This document shows positions 39,738 to 48,532 of a DNA stretch of 64,000 nt, piece by piece. Location of the stretch: the NCBI RefSeq assembly GCF_022832375.1, contig NZ_JALHLG010000003.1:1-64000 (forward strand), in the 5' to 3' direction. Below the pieces are notes generated by a model. The model had not been told where the DNA came from. It worked only from the letters and a program-made list of their open reading frames with translations, and made no database searches. Positions within the stretch are counted from its first letter, which is position 1; the number at the start of each line of letters is the position of its first letter. The position numbers and the translations under genes were made by a program. This DNA is from Novosphingobium beihaiense (GTDB lineage Bacteria; Pseudomonadota; Alphaproteobacteria; Sphingomonadales; Sphingomonadaceae).

Positions 39738-40516
39738 CTATACTCTTCTTTCAAAATGGGAGTGCGATGGATCCGGCCCGTACCGTGGGCGAAAACCGCA
39801 AGCCACGGGACGGACCCGTCGCACCCCGGGTCTGCGGGCCCGGCGCGTTTCGAAAGAAAGGAGAAGTGAGGGTTCACGCAAATATGGAAAGTTGCCCCTC
39901 CCCGTTATCCCGGGACCAGATACAACCTCACTTGCGTGAGCCGAAAAACACTCCACCCGGCTTCGATGCCACCGGATTACTTTGCCATCGCCTTCCGAAA
40001 CACCCCGCACGAATCGCGCGGGGCTATCCTGTTCAGATCAGTCCCGCACAAGACGCGGAAAAGCCCCGGAAATGCTGACATGGCAATGTTCAGCTCTATG
40101 TCGCTTCCTGCGAGCAAGCCCGCAGAAGATGCGCGCCCTTAGGCGATCGGAGGGGCCGGGTCAAGGATTCAGCGGCTGAGGCGGCCATCTCACTGCAACT
40201 GGCCTTACCCTCGATCCAGACAAGCAATCCCGCCAAGAGAAGAGCATACTTGAAGAACAACGCTGACAGGCCATTTTATGGCACAAGAAATGGTGCAGCG
40301 CACACTTCGCAGGGTGATGGCGGCGCATGCTGCAGCAAGGCGGAAAACAAGTCAATGCGAGTGGAATTTAAAGGACGTTACAGAACATTCACATGATTGA
40401 CTTTCGGTCCGGAGAGGCCAACCATTGGCAGCATCTTCTACGCAGAAATGCGTGAGGATGCTCTGGGGAGGGAGAGCAGCGGCGAGCGCATGCCCGTTGC
40501 CGTGGGAGATCATCGC
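39738..40516. other. 780-bp gene-poor region upstream of rpsL and the MarR-like gene
   Basis: No credible gene. It must hold the str-operon promoter. I see a CCCCGC/GCGGGG hairpin at 40003-40023 (followed on the minus strand by TGTTTC) and a CTCAC-TTGC-GTGAG palindrome near 39928, but no clear -35/-10 pair. The bases are more AT-rich near 40230-40400, before the MarR-like gene. The in-frame codons upstream of 40517 are counted as non-coding here. Confidence 0.45.
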
Positions 40517-41104
40517 ATGACGACCAGAAGAATCCGCGATCTCACCGACGAACTCAACGAACTCATCGCGAGAATAGAGATTGCGCGCGATCCCGATGAT
40601 CCTGCGGATCCGCAACTGCCATTCCCCACGATAGACGACTGGCTGGAAACGGCCCAGGACCTCTACGACATGCGGCGTCAGCGGGAGAAAATCTTCGGAT
40701 CGCAGCAATTGTTCGGGGAGCCGACGTGGGACATCCTGCTCGACCTGTTCATTGCCGAACTGAAAAACACGCGCATGCAGACGACCAGTGTGTGCATCGG
40801 CGCGCAGGTGCCGCAGACGACCGCCCTGCGCTGGATCACGCTGCTGGAAAAGGAAGGGCTGGTACACCGCTATCGCGACAAGACCGACACCCGGCGCGTC
40901 TTCATCCAGCTGACCGACCGGGCCCTGCGCAAGATGGTGCAGATCTTCTATGACCGGTGCTTTACTGCAGCCAGCCAGAAAAAGGCCATCCTTCCGAAAC
41001 TGGCCAAGTTGCCCTGCGGCAGTGGAACGCACGATGATGCGCGCGATGCGATCATGAACGATGTGATTGCCCAGATCAGAGGCAAGCGGCAGAACCTGAA
41101 CTAG
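40517..41104 (+). CDS. MarR-like winged-helix transcriptional regulator
   Basis: Start chosen at ATG 40517, with GGGAG eight bases upstream; ATG 40490 and 40448 and a TTG at 40397 are alternatives. The 195-residue product has a helical N-terminus. A winged-helix domain follows near 80-160: LLDLFIAELKNTRMQTTSV, then VPQTTALRWITLLEKEGLV (recognition helix) and a wing with DTRRVFIQLTDRA. This is the MarR type seen in sphingomonads, often DNA-binding repressors that respond to small aromatics. No adjacent target gene is obvious. Confidence 0.72.
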   Translation: MTTRRIRDLTDELNELIARIEIARDPDDPADPQLPFPTIDDWLETAQDLYDMRRQREKIFGSQQLFGEPTWDILLDLFIAELKNTRMQTTSVCIGAQVPQTTALRWITLLEKEGLVHRYRDKTDTRRVFIQLTDRALRKMVQIFYDRCFTAASQKKAILPKLAKLPCGSGTHDDARDAIMNDVIAQIRGKRQNLN

Positions 41105-41208
41105 CGGGACTTCAGCCCCCGAATAGCAACGGCCCGCGCACCCATCTGGCTCATCCCTGCCGCATGGCGGCGATGAGAAACCGGATGGAAGCGTGGGCCG
41201 TGCACTTT

Positions 41209-41240
41209 ACCTCAAGGCAAGCCCCCCCTGCCCTTGAGGT
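41209..41240. terminator. Hairpin between convergent regulator genes
   Basis: A 9-bp stem ACCTCAAGG/CCTTGAGGT with a C-rich 14-base loop lies directly after the LuxR-type gene stop and about 100 bp after the MarR-like gene. No T-run on either strand; it may serve both convergent transcripts. Confidence 0.45.
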
Positions 41241-41837
41241 TCAGAAATCCGCGTAGGCAGCGAGGCGCAGCGCCTCGTTCGTCGAGTCCGTTTCCAGCTT
41301 AGAGATCATGTTGGCGCGGTGAATTTCCACGGTGCGCGGGCTGATCCCCAGCTTCATGCCGATAATCTTGTTCGACATACCCTCGGACATGTACTGCAGC
41401 ACTTCGCGCTCACGCTTGGTCAGCAGCACCAGCTTGGCGCGCGCTTCGGCCCGCAGGCGGCCGTTTTCCATCAGCCTCTGACGCTCGGCCTTGTTCGAAT
41501 TGATGACGTCCATGACGCCTTCGAGATCGGGCAGACGGTCGATGTAACCGATTGCACCCTTGAGCATCGCAGAAACGATGGAGTTGAGCGAAGCCGTTTC
41601 CGAATAGGGAATGATCGGGAACCACTGCGCCTGGCGGTTAACCAGGTTCAGCAACTTGTCGAGGTTGTCGCTATTGTCGCTGAGAAGTACGATGTAACCC
41701 GTCTTGCTCTCGGCGATGAACTCTTCGATCTCCTCGAACGGTTCAACGTGAAACCCCCCAGCAAACAGGGCGTTCGTGATCTTCGCCCGCTTCTGGTAGT
41801 CGTTTTCGATCAGTGCGATGGTGCGATAGTGTTCCAT
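41241..41837 (-). CDS. LuxR/FixJ-type regulator with degenerate receiver domain
   Basis: Start at ATG 41837; the frame stays open upstream through an AT-rich, palindrome-bearing region that looks like a promoter. The product has 198 residues. The receiver-like part (about 5-120) lacks the phosphoryl-accepting aspartate: the strand reads IVLLSDNS, with Ser where Asp is expected. The conserved Lys in GYxxKP is also missing (GYIDRLP). The C-terminal HTH of LuxR type (about 133-190: LTKREREVLQYMSEGMSNK) is intact. It probably binds DNA without phosphorylation control. Target genes unknown; the nearest gene upstream is a Rieske oxygenase. Confidence 0.8.
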   Translation of the reverse strand: MEHYRTIALIENDYQKRAKITNALFAGGFHVEPFEEIEEFIAESKTGYIVLLSDNSDNLDKLLNLVNRQAQWFPIIPYSETASLNSIVSAMLKGAIGYIDRLPDLEGVMDVINSNKAERQRLMENGRLRAEARAKLVLLTKREREVLQYMSEGMSNKIIGMKLGISPRTVEIHRANMISKLETDSTNEALRLAAYADF

Positions 41838-41933
41838 ACCCCGATAGTACGGGGGATTGCGGTCCGGATTAATCCCTAAGACAGTCCAATCGGGAACTTT
41901 TTGCATCCAAAACGGAACGATCTCCCGGAGCGT

Positions 41934-41964
41934 GTTGCAATCGTTTGAAATTTTGCATTGCAAC
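41934..41964. promoter_or_regulatory. Inverted repeat upstream of the LuxR-type gene
   Basis: GTTGCAAT and ATTGCAAC form an exact inverted repeat with a 15-base spacer, about 100 bp upstream of the LuxR-type start in an AT-rich stretch. The shape fits an operator for a dimeric regulator, perhaps the LuxR-type protein itself. Confidence 0.45.
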
Positions 41965-42124
41965 ATGCCTGAAATATTTTTCGGAACTACCGTGCCGTAA
42001 TGCCAAAACTGGCTGAAATCCGCGATTTTCGTACCGCATAGTACGCGAATCAGAGGCCGAATCGGGCTGGCCATACCCCGTCAAGACGGTGGAATTACAC
42101 AGCTTGCCTATCCGGGGCCGAAAC

Positions 42125-43543
42125 TCAGTCCGGATCCAGCCTGGTGGGGGCGCCCCTCCCTTCCATGAAGTTGGCGAGGTTGCGGTGCAGGTTAATCACC
42201 TTCTGCTCCTGGTGCGGGTTGGGCAGCGGCCCGCGGAAGCCGGAAGACTTCATGCCCTTCTGCACGAACTGCATGTTGGAGAAGTCCTGCGCCAGAACCG
42301 AGCCCCAATTCTCGCCCGTGGGGTCGGCATAGACCCATTCGGTCTGCGGCTCTTCACCTTCCGGGAAGCGTTCGAGAGCGTAACTTTCAAACACGCACTT
42401 GTCCGGATCGTCGCCATAAGGACGCACGCGGTAGCATAGCGCGAACGTTTCGCCGTGAAGGATGTTCTGGTTGGGGAACAGCCCCCATGCCAGCCCGGAC
42501 TCCTGCTTGATCGCAGGCGGCACTTCCGGCCAGATCACCCCGCGCGCAGCATCGTCGGCCTTGGCGGACTTGAGCCAATGTCCGATAATTTCCGCAGGCG
42601 TCGCAGTTTCAGGCAGCTCATCAACCAGGCGGCTGGCAGCCTTCACCAGCGTTTCGGTGGAAGCGGAGTAGTTCACCGTCTCGTAGTTCTCGCGGATCAG
42701 CTCGTAGGTCGAGACACGCGCATCGTCGCCCTTGCCCGCGCGGGTGGTGCCCGCACTCTCGCTCATCTGGAACTTGGTCTCGCGCGTATCGTAGCTGGAG
42801 ACCGAGTGCAGCCCGTACTGCTTCGAGAGCGCATAGTAATCGCCATAGGCCAGAAGCTGGGTATGCGTGCCTGCGACGTGATAAGGCTCCAGGAACGCCT
42901 CGATCGCCGTCTTCCAGTTGCAGTCGTAGATCGCCCACTGGCGCCACTTATAGCGCATCCCGGCGAGATCGAAGTGCTCCAGGATCTCGCCCGCGCGCCC
43001 CATCCACTCTTTCAGCGGCACGCAGTCCGGGTCCATGTTGATGTAGATATAGCCGCCCCAGGTATCCACCTGCACTTCGGACAGGCAGGTCATCTCAGGG
43101 GTGAGCTTGTTGTCCCAGTCCTGCGGATCGAGGATGTAGGTGTTGTTGCCCTCGGTATCGAACGTCCAGCCATGGAAGCCGCAGATGAAGTTCTTGCGGT
43201 TGGACCCGCGCACGTCATGCACCTTACCCGGCAGCATGTCCGGCACCGAGACGAGCTGGCGTCCCCGGTGGGGACAGACATTGTGGAACGCCTTGAAAGA
43301 CCCGTCGTCCTTACGCAGCACGATCACCGATTCATCGGCGACGTTATAGGTCATCCAGTCGCCGGGGTTGGGCAAGTCCTCCACCCGTTCGACCATTTGC
43401 CACACCTTGGGCCAGAGCAGCTTCTTCTCGGCCTGGAGATAGTCCTTCGAAAGGAACGCCTCGGTCGGATAAGTGGACAGCACCTCGCCGTCCATATCCT
43501 GAGCGGTCAGACGGCTGGGTTCGAACTTTTCCGGCTTGTTCAC
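42125..43543 (-). CDS. Rieske aromatic-ring-hydroxylating oxygenase, alpha subunit
   Basis: Start at GTG 43543, preceded by AAGGGAGA at six bases; upstream codons are open but lack a signal. The 472-residue enzyme has a Rieske [2Fe-2S] domain with CPHRG near 91 and CGFHGW near 122. The catalytic domain contains the mononuclear-iron motif EPYHVAGTH near 220, in the form E-x-YH-x4-H. It would need a ferredoxin and reductase, and no beta subunit, ferredoxin or reductase gene lies close by. The substrate could be aromatic, steroid or another hydrocarbon. Confidence 0.88.
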   Translation of the reverse strand: MNKPEKFEPSRLTAQDMDGEVLSTYPTEAFLSKDYLQAEKKLLWPKVWQMVERVEDLPNPGDWMTYNVADESVIVLRKDDGSFKAFHNVCPHRGRQLVSVPDMLPGKVHDVRGSNRKNFICGFHGWTFDTEGNNTYILDPQDWDNKLTPEMTCLSEVQVDTWGGYIYINMDPDCVPLKEWMGRAGEILEHFDLAGMRYKWRQWAIYDCNWKTAIEAFLEPYHVAGTHTQLLAYGDYYALSKQYGLHSVSSYDTRETKFQMSESAGTTRAGKGDDARVSTYELIRENYETVNYSASTETLVKAASRLVDELPETATPAEIIGHWLKSAKADDAARGVIWPEVPPAIKQESGLAWGLFPNQNILHGETFALCYRVRPYGDDPDKCVFESYALERFPEGEEPQTEWVYADPTGENWGSVLAQDFSNMQFVQKGMKSSGFRGPLPNPHQEQKVINLHRNLANFMEGRGAPTRLDPD

Positions 43544-43666
43544 GCTGCATCTCCCTTGGCCATGCGGCCTTGCACGCTGCGCGGGGACGTTCATGGCGCC
43601 CCTCGCTACTCAACACAGGTGTTTAGTAATGGATCGTGCAGCCGAGTTCCAGAGCGCAAAGCCGCC

Positions 43667-45277
43667 TTATCGCTCGCGGGATGCGTGTTTGCGCCGCCCG
43701 TCACGGTGCTTGGCATAGCTGTCCAGCACCTTGCGCATCTGCGCCAAGGCTTCTTCGCGGGCCTGCTCGCCTTCGATCCGTGCAAGGTCGCGCTTGAGGC
43801 CAGTGACAAAAGCCGCATAGGCATTCTGCCAGTCATGGCCGAGGTTTTCGGCAATGTCCTCGCGCCCGGTCTTCATGCGCCGTGCCGGAGCACCAGCGGG
43901 CAGTTCCCAGGTCTCTCCGATCGCAGGTACCACCATGGTAGCATCGGGAGCGCGCGTCTGCGCGAGCTGGCGCATCGTTTCCAACGCGCCATTTTCCCCA
44001 TGGACGAGGAACAGGCTGCCATGGATCGGCGCGCGCGCGGCCACCCAATCGAGCAGTTCGCCCTGATCGGCATGGGCCGAATAAGAATCGATCCGCCGGA
44101 CTGCCGCGCGCACATGCACGTCCTGCCCGGAAATACGCACCCGCTGCGCGCCTTCCAGGATCACCCGGCCCAGCGTGCCCGCCGCCTGATAGCCGACGAA
44201 CAGCACGGTTGATTCCCGCCGGTATAGGTTGTGGATCAGGTGATGGCGGATGCGCCCGCCCTCGCACATGCCCGAGGCCGCGAGAATGATCGCCCCGCTC
44301 ACCGAATTGAGCCGGATCGATTCCTGCACGCTTTCCACGAAGTGGAGCTGCGGATGCTCGAACACGCAGGAGCCATGCAGATCCTCCAGTTCGGCGGCAT
44401 GGCGCTTGAACACGTCCGTGGCATGGCTGGCGAGCGGGGAATCGATGAACACCGGCACGGGCGGGATTGCCTTGGCGCGCAGCAGTTCGACGATATCGAG
44501 CAGCAGTTCCTGCGTGCGCTCCAGCGCGAAGCTGGGAATGACGAGATTGCCCCCGCGCTCCAGCGCGCCGCGGATTTCCGCCTCCAGCACCTTGCGCCGG
44601 GCCTCGATCGTCACCGTCTCGCGGCGGCGGTCTCCATAAGTGCTTTCGCACAGGACGTGATCGAAGCCCGAAGGCCCTTCGGGATCGGGATGGAACGCCT
44701 TGTTGTCCGGCCCGAGATCGCCCGAGCACATCACCCGCGCCCCGCCTGCCTCGATCTCGGCCGATGCCGAGCCGAGAATATGGCCTGCATTCCACAGCCG
44801 CGCGCGGAAGCCCGGTGCCGGTTCGAACCATTCCTCCCGCTCCACCGGGCGGCACATGCCCCAGGCAGCCATGGCATCGGCTTCGGTATAGAGCGGCTGG
44901 AACGGCTCTTCCCCCGCCCGGTCGCGGCGGCGGTTGCGCCGGGCCGTGTCCGCCTCATGAATGCGCCCGGAATCGGCCAGCATGTATTCAAGCAGGTCCG
45001 CCGTCGCCTGCGTGCACCAGATCGGCCGGCTGAACCCTTCGGCAGCGAGGCGCGGCAGGAGGCCCGAATGGTCGATATGCGCATGGGTGAGCACCACCGC
45101 ATCGACATGGCGGGGATTGAACGCGAAGGGGCTGGCATTGAGCCCTTCCAGCGTGCGCGATCCCTGGAACATTCCGCAATCGACAAGCACGCGCGACTTG
45201 CCAGACACGAATTCGTGGCACGATCCGGTCACCGTCCGCGCGGCGCCGTTGAACGTCAAAGTGAGGGGCTGGGTCAT
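43667..45277 (-). CDS. MBL-fold beta-CASP hydrolase with RNA-specificity (RMMBL) domain
   Basis: A 536-residue protein: metallo-beta-lactamase motif LTHAHIDHSGLLP near 63, WNAGHILGSAS near 163, GDLGPDN near 192, a beta-CASP insert (about 235-390) and a C-terminal RMMBL motif DSYSAHADQGELLDW near 408. The set is that of CPSF-73-like/RNase J-like nucleases, which bind two zinc ions and cut RNA. This bacterial clade is usually annotated only as an exonuclease-like hydrolase. The start ATG lacks an upstream partner gene; it stands alone. Confidence 0.87.
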   Translation of the reverse strand: MTQPLTLTFNGAARTVTGSCHEFVSGKSRVLVDCGMFQGSRTLEGLNASPFAFNPRHVDAVVLTHAHIDHSGLLPRLAAEGFSRPIWCTQATADLLEYMLADSGRIHEADTARRNRRRDRAGEEPFQPLYTEADAMAAWGMCRPVEREEWFEPAPGFRARLWNAGHILGSASAEIEAGGARVMCSGDLGPDNKAFHPDPEGPSGFDHVLCESTYGDRRRETVTIEARRKVLEAEIRGALERGGNLVIPSFALERTQELLLDIVELLRAKAIPPVPVFIDSPLASHATDVFKRHAAELEDLHGSCVFEHPQLHFVESVQESIRLNSVSGAIILAASGMCEGGRIRHHLIHNLYRRESTVLFVGYQAAGTLGRVILEGAQRVRISGQDVHVRAAVRRIDSYSAHADQGELLDWVAARAPIHGSLFLVHGENGALETMRQLAQTRAPDATMVVPAIGETWELPAGAPARRMKTGREDIAENLGHDWQNAYAAFVTGLKRDLARIEGEQAREEALAQMRKVLDSYAKHRDGRRKHASRER

Positions 45278-45380
45278 GGCGCGACCATGGAACCGCCAGG
45301 ACGGTACAACAAGGGGTTAGATCAAATTGCGGAACATGGCCTGAGGCCGCTGCCACACGCCCCCTGCCCCGTCCGGATGG

Positions 45381-45998
45381 CTATGCCCCCAGCAATTTCT
45401 TCCTGAACAGCCCTTTGATCAGCCGGTCTTCGAGGACACGCCCCACAACGTAGAGCGTCGCGAAAATCCCGGCAAAAACGTAAGCGGCGGTGGGCGAAGG
45501 TTTCCTGTCCTTCTTTTTGGCCCCGTCCTTGCCATCCTTATCCGGCTTTTCTGGCTCGGGCGCCCCAAGTGCCTTGTCTATCGGGTTCAGCGGCCTGGGG
45601 GCCTCTTCTTTGGCAGAGGCTTTCCCGGACTCGCTCCGGCTTTCGGCGGGCTCCGTCTGGAACTTGCCCACGGCTATGGTCAGCTGGGCAAAGCCCAGGA
45701 ACAGCAGCGGCGCCAGGAAGCAGGCCAGCAGCGCCCGGCTGGTCAAGTCGTACCGCAGCACCGGACGGGCCGCCTCGTGTTCGATTTGCAGGACGCCGCC
45801 ATCGAAGATGGACATTTTGTCCTGCGCCGCCTGATCCTTCTTGCTGAACCTCAGCAGGCCGTTTGCCCGTTCATGACTGGTGCCGCCCTGATGGAACAAA
45901 GGTTCGAGCCTGTCGAAGGCCTCGTCCTTCGATTGCTCCGGAGCCAGCGCCAAGCTGCCCCTCACGTGCCAGATCCAGTCGATTAGACGCAAGTTCAC
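45381..45998 (-). CDS. Membrane protein of unknown function
   Basis: A 205-residue protein. The N-terminal cytosolic part (about 1-85) has a conserved look (MNLRLIDWIWHVRGSL). A membrane helix follows (ALLACFLAPLLFLGFAQLTIAV, about 88-109), then a charged, Pro/Lys/Glu-rich linker (110-168) and a second hydrophobic helix (AAYVFAGIFATLYVVGRVLE, about 170-189) with a basic end. No known domain recognised. It is read in the same direction as the sterol-desaturase-like gene, 93 bp away. Confidence 0.6.
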   Translation of the reverse strand: MNLRLIDWIWHVRGSLALAPEQSKDEAFDRLEPLFHQGGTSHERANGLLRFSKKDQAAQDKMSIFDGGVLQIEHEAARPVLRYDLTSRALLACFLAPLLFLGFAQLTIAVGKFQTEPAESRSESGKASAKEEAPRPLNPIDKALGAPEPEKPDKDGKDGAKKKDRKPSPTAAYVFAGIFATLYVVGRVLEDRLIKGLFRKKLLGA

Positions 45999-46091
45999 AA
46001 GACCCCCTTTGAAAGAACCTGGACAGCAGGCCGCGTTCCGGGGTGCCTGTGGCCGCCCCGGTCCGGGCTCTAGATATTGAATACCGCGAGG

Positions 46092-47090
46092 TTACGCAGG
46101 CGGTGCCGCACGCGGCACGGGCACTGCCACCGGCCGGGCGAACCGTTTCCGGATCGACTTCCACGCCTCTGTGAAGGGATAAGTCATCTGCTCGCGGATC
46201 GACATGCGGCGGCCGCCTTCCATGCCCAGCAGCTCGGCCTCGCCATCGACGCAGGTGCCGAAAATGCGGTCTATGAAAATATAGGTCCCGGCATAATTGC
46301 TCCGGGTCGCTTCATAGTCCTGCGAGTGATGAAGGCTGTGATGCTCGGTCGTGTTGAACACGAAGCGCCACCAGCGCGGCGTGTTGAAGCGGACATTGAT
46401 GTGCTGATACGTGCTGACAGACAGCCCGATTGCCCCTGCAAGCAGAGCCGCGCGTGGCAGGAAGTCGAAGAATCCGCCGATCCCCAGCCCGATCAGGAAA
46501 AGCTCCACCGGATTGCCCACCGCGCCTTTGTTGATGTTCAGCTGGGTGATGTAGTGATGCACCGAATGGGTCAGCCACAGCGGATACCAGTTGTGCATCC
46601 CGCGATGCATCCAGTACTGCCCGAAATCGAAGATGAAAGAGATCACGAACGCCTGAACCAGCAGCGGCAGGCCCGTGAACCAAGAGAACTTGTCCCAGTC
46701 GAAATAGCCCTGGATCGCCTTGATCATGACATCGTCACCGATGAAGCCATCGACGAGGCGCAGCACGGTGAACCCGAGCCCGACATAGAACAGGTCCGTC
46801 GCCAGTTCTTTCCAGGTCAGCCGCCAGCTCTCATAGCGCGGGTTCACCCATTCGAGCGCGAGCAGCAGCACCTTGAAGCCGACAGCGATGCCGATTGCCG
46901 TCGAGGCCTTGGCGATGGAATTGGGCGCGTAGTACCAGAACGCGATCAGGGCGAAGAGCACCGTAGGCTGAAACCAGGTGAACACGAATTGCTTCACAGG
47001 ACCGCCTTGCACGCGGGGAATGTTTTCCCACCCCACGGTGACCGGCGCATCAGCCCCAATCAACCTGTTACCTACGCGAACTCCGTCCAT
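46092..47090 (-). CDS. Sterol desaturase / fatty acid hydroxylase family protein
   Basis: Start at ATG 47090 (GAGGG seven bases upstream) rather than a TTG 51 bases earlier. The 332-residue membrane protein has about five helices and the His-box set of the family: HRGMH near 170, HSVHHY near 185 and HHSLHHSQ near 258. These bind a di-iron centre that hydroxylates or desaturates lipids with O2. It ends in a basic tail. Substrate may be a sterol, carotenoid or fatty acid. Confidence 0.85.
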   Translation of the reverse strand: MDGVRVGNRLIGADAPVTVGWENIPRVQGGPVKQFVFTWFQPTVLFALIAFWYYAPNSIAKASTAIGIAVGFKVLLLALEWVNPRYESWRLTWKELATDLFYVGLGFTVLRLVDGFIGDDVMIKAIQGYFDWDKFSWFTGLPLLVQAFVISFIFDFGQYWMHRGMHNWYPLWLTHSVHHYITQLNINKGAVGNPVELFLIGLGIGGFFDFLPRAALLAGAIGLSVSTYQHINVRFNTPRWWRFVFNTTEHHSLHHSQDYEATRSNYAGTYIFIDRIFGTCVDGEAELLGMEGGRRMSIREQMTYPFTEAWKSIRKRFARPVAVPVPRAAPPA

Positions 47091-47102
47091 ACGCCTGCCC
47101 TC

Positions 47103-47154
47103 GTAATATTGAGCCACCCAGTTCAGTAATACTAATTGCAAGCATGGTAATACG
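47103..47154. repeat. Three direct GTAATA repeats before the sterol-desaturase-like gene
   Basis: GTAATA occurs at 47103, 47126 and 47147 in the same orientation, 23 and 21 bases apart, about two helical turns. All lie within 65 bp upstream of the start codon. The spacing fits a DNA-binding protein that sits on one face of the helix. Confidence 0.4.
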
Positions 47155-47300
47155 CATTGCGCGCGCCGTCTACATCATATCGCAAATCTTGCGCTTTGCC
47201 TTGCCCAAGGGAAACGGAAGGCACGTCAGACCTCCCGCAACCGTGACTGCGATCTGATGGAACGCGCGGCAAGAGAGAGCCCCTTTTCGCCCCGAAGCGG

Positions 47301-47909
47301 TCAGTGTGAGAGTACCATCCGTACCCGCGCGCCGATGTCTTTCTGCATACGGTCCTTGTTCCAGCCGGCACGCCCGCGGAACATGTAGCCCTGCCTGATA
47401 TCGAACAGGAGCGCAGCCCGCTCACGCGAAGGAAAGTCCGGCGGCAAAGTGCCCTTCTCTATCTCGCATTCGAAACGGGCCACCAGCCTCTGTTCGGTGT
47501 CGTCGATCGCCGCTTCGACGCGCTCGGCGACACCATCCACTTGGCCGACCGTCGTCACGACGCACGAGGCGAGGAAGCAGCCCTTGGCCCCGCTCGCATG
47601 CTCTGTGGCGGAACGGATGACCTCGGCCAGGAAATCATGAATGGCTTTTTCGATGTCATCTTCGCCCTCAAACGCCACAATCGGGGCGCAGGCGTCCGCA
47701 TTGCAGTAGTGATCGATGGTCTTCAGGTAGAGTTCGCGCTTGTCGCCAAAGGCCGCGTAAAGGCTGGGCCCAGTGATACCCATCGCCTGCGTCAGATCGC
47801 GCAGGGATGCGCCATCGTATCCCTTGGTCCAGAACACGGACATCGCCTGCACCAGCGCCTCGCCGTAATCGAAATTTCGCGGGCGGCCAATTTTTTTTGT
47901 ATCGTTCAA
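47301..47909 (-). CDS. TetR family transcriptional repressor
   Basis: A 202-residue TetR protein read from a TTG start at 47909, with AAGGGA seven bases upstream. The N-terminal helix-turn-helix is clear (ALVQAMSVFWTKGYDGASLRDLTQAMGITGPSLYAAFGDKRELY, about 18-61). The C-terminal ligand domain contains three to four cysteines. Its first codons lie inside one copy of the palindromic operator shared with the divergent redoxin gene, so it should repress itself and that operon. The redoxin partner suggests a reactive or electrophilic inducer, which is an inference. Confidence 0.9.
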   Translation of the reverse strand: MNDTKKIGRPRNFDYGEALVQAMSVFWTKGYDGASLRDLTQAMGITGPSLYAAFGDKRELYLKTIDHYCNADACAPIVAFEGEDDIEKAIHDFLAEVIRSATEHASGAKGCFLASCVVTTVGQVDGVAERVEAAIDDTEQRLVARFECEIEKGTLPPDFPSRERAALLFDIRQGYMFRGRAGWNKDRMQKDIGARVRMVLSH

Positions 47910-47916
47910 TATATAT
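47899..47916. promoter_or_regulatory. TetR operator copy 1
   Basis: The site GTATCGTTCAATATATAT overlaps the TetR start codon and its ribosome binding site. Its inverse appears about 50 bp away. Confidence 0.7.
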
Positions 47917-47945
47917 CCCTTGACGCACTATGCGCCCTTATGCCT

Positions 47946-47963
47946 TATATATCGAACGATACA
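47946..47963. promoter_or_regulatory. TetR operator copy 2
   Basis: ATATATCGAACGATACAT is the inverse of copy 1, with the core palindrome ATCG-AA-CGAT. It lies 20 bp before the redoxin start, where a bound repressor would block its promoter. Confidence 0.7.
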
Positions 47964-47982
47964 TAAGCCAGAAAGCCTCCCA

Positions 47983-48516
47983 ATGACCAGCGTAAAACTT
48001 GCCGCCGGATCGGCGTTTCCGGCGATCACTCTTCCTGTGCTTGCAGGCGGCACGCGCAGCTTATCCGCCCCTCGCGACGGGTTCGACTGGATGCTCACGG
48101 TTGTCTATCGCGGCAAACATTGCCCGCTTTGCACCACTTATCTGAAAGAGCTGAATGCGGCGATGCCGGACCTGAAGGCCCTCGGTGTGGACGTGCTTGC
48201 GGTTTCCGCGGACAGCCAGCCCCGGGCCGCCGCCCACATGGCGCAAATCTCTCAGGAATTCGATATCGCCTATGGGCTGACCATTCCCCAGATGCAGGAA
48301 CTGGGGCTCTACATCTCCGGCCCCCGCAACGGGATGGATGTAGAGGCTCCTTTCGCCGAGCCGGGCCTGTTCGTCATCAACGGCAATGGCACGCTGCAGA
48401 TCGCCGATATCTCGAACGTCCCGTTTTCCCGTCCCAGCCTGGAATGGATCGCCAAAGGCATCGGCTTCCTGCGCGGGCCGCTGAAAGACTCCCCCATCAA
48501 CGGCACATACGCCTGA
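47983..48516 (+). CDS. AhpC/TSA-type redoxin family protein
   Basis: Start at ATG 47983. The 177-residue thioredoxin-fold protein has the peroxiredoxin-like motif VVYRGKHCPLCTTYLKEL near 42-59. It holds a CPLC pair where AhpC-type proteins have a single peroxidatic cysteine. It probably reduces peroxides or disulfides in the cytosol. It is divergent from the TetR gene, with two operator copies between, and is followed by the SnoaL-like gene after 16 bp, forming a two-gene operon. Confidence 0.8.
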   Translation: MTSVKLAAGSAFPAITLPVLAGGTRSLSAPRDGFDWMLTVVYRGKHCPLCTTYLKELNAAMPDLKALGVDVLAVSADSQPRAAAHMAQISQEFDIAYGLTIPQMQELGLYISGPRNGMDVEAPFAEPGLFVINGNGTLQIADISNVPFSRPSLEWIAKGIGFLRGPLKDSPINGTYA

Positions 48517-48532
48517 ACGCAAAGGAAAGATC

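Noticed and set aside
46016..46040. Near match to the EcfG promoter upstream of the 45.4 kb membrane gene
   Set aside because: Spacer is only 15 bases and the -10 reads GGTT. Outside the usual 16-17 base spacing.
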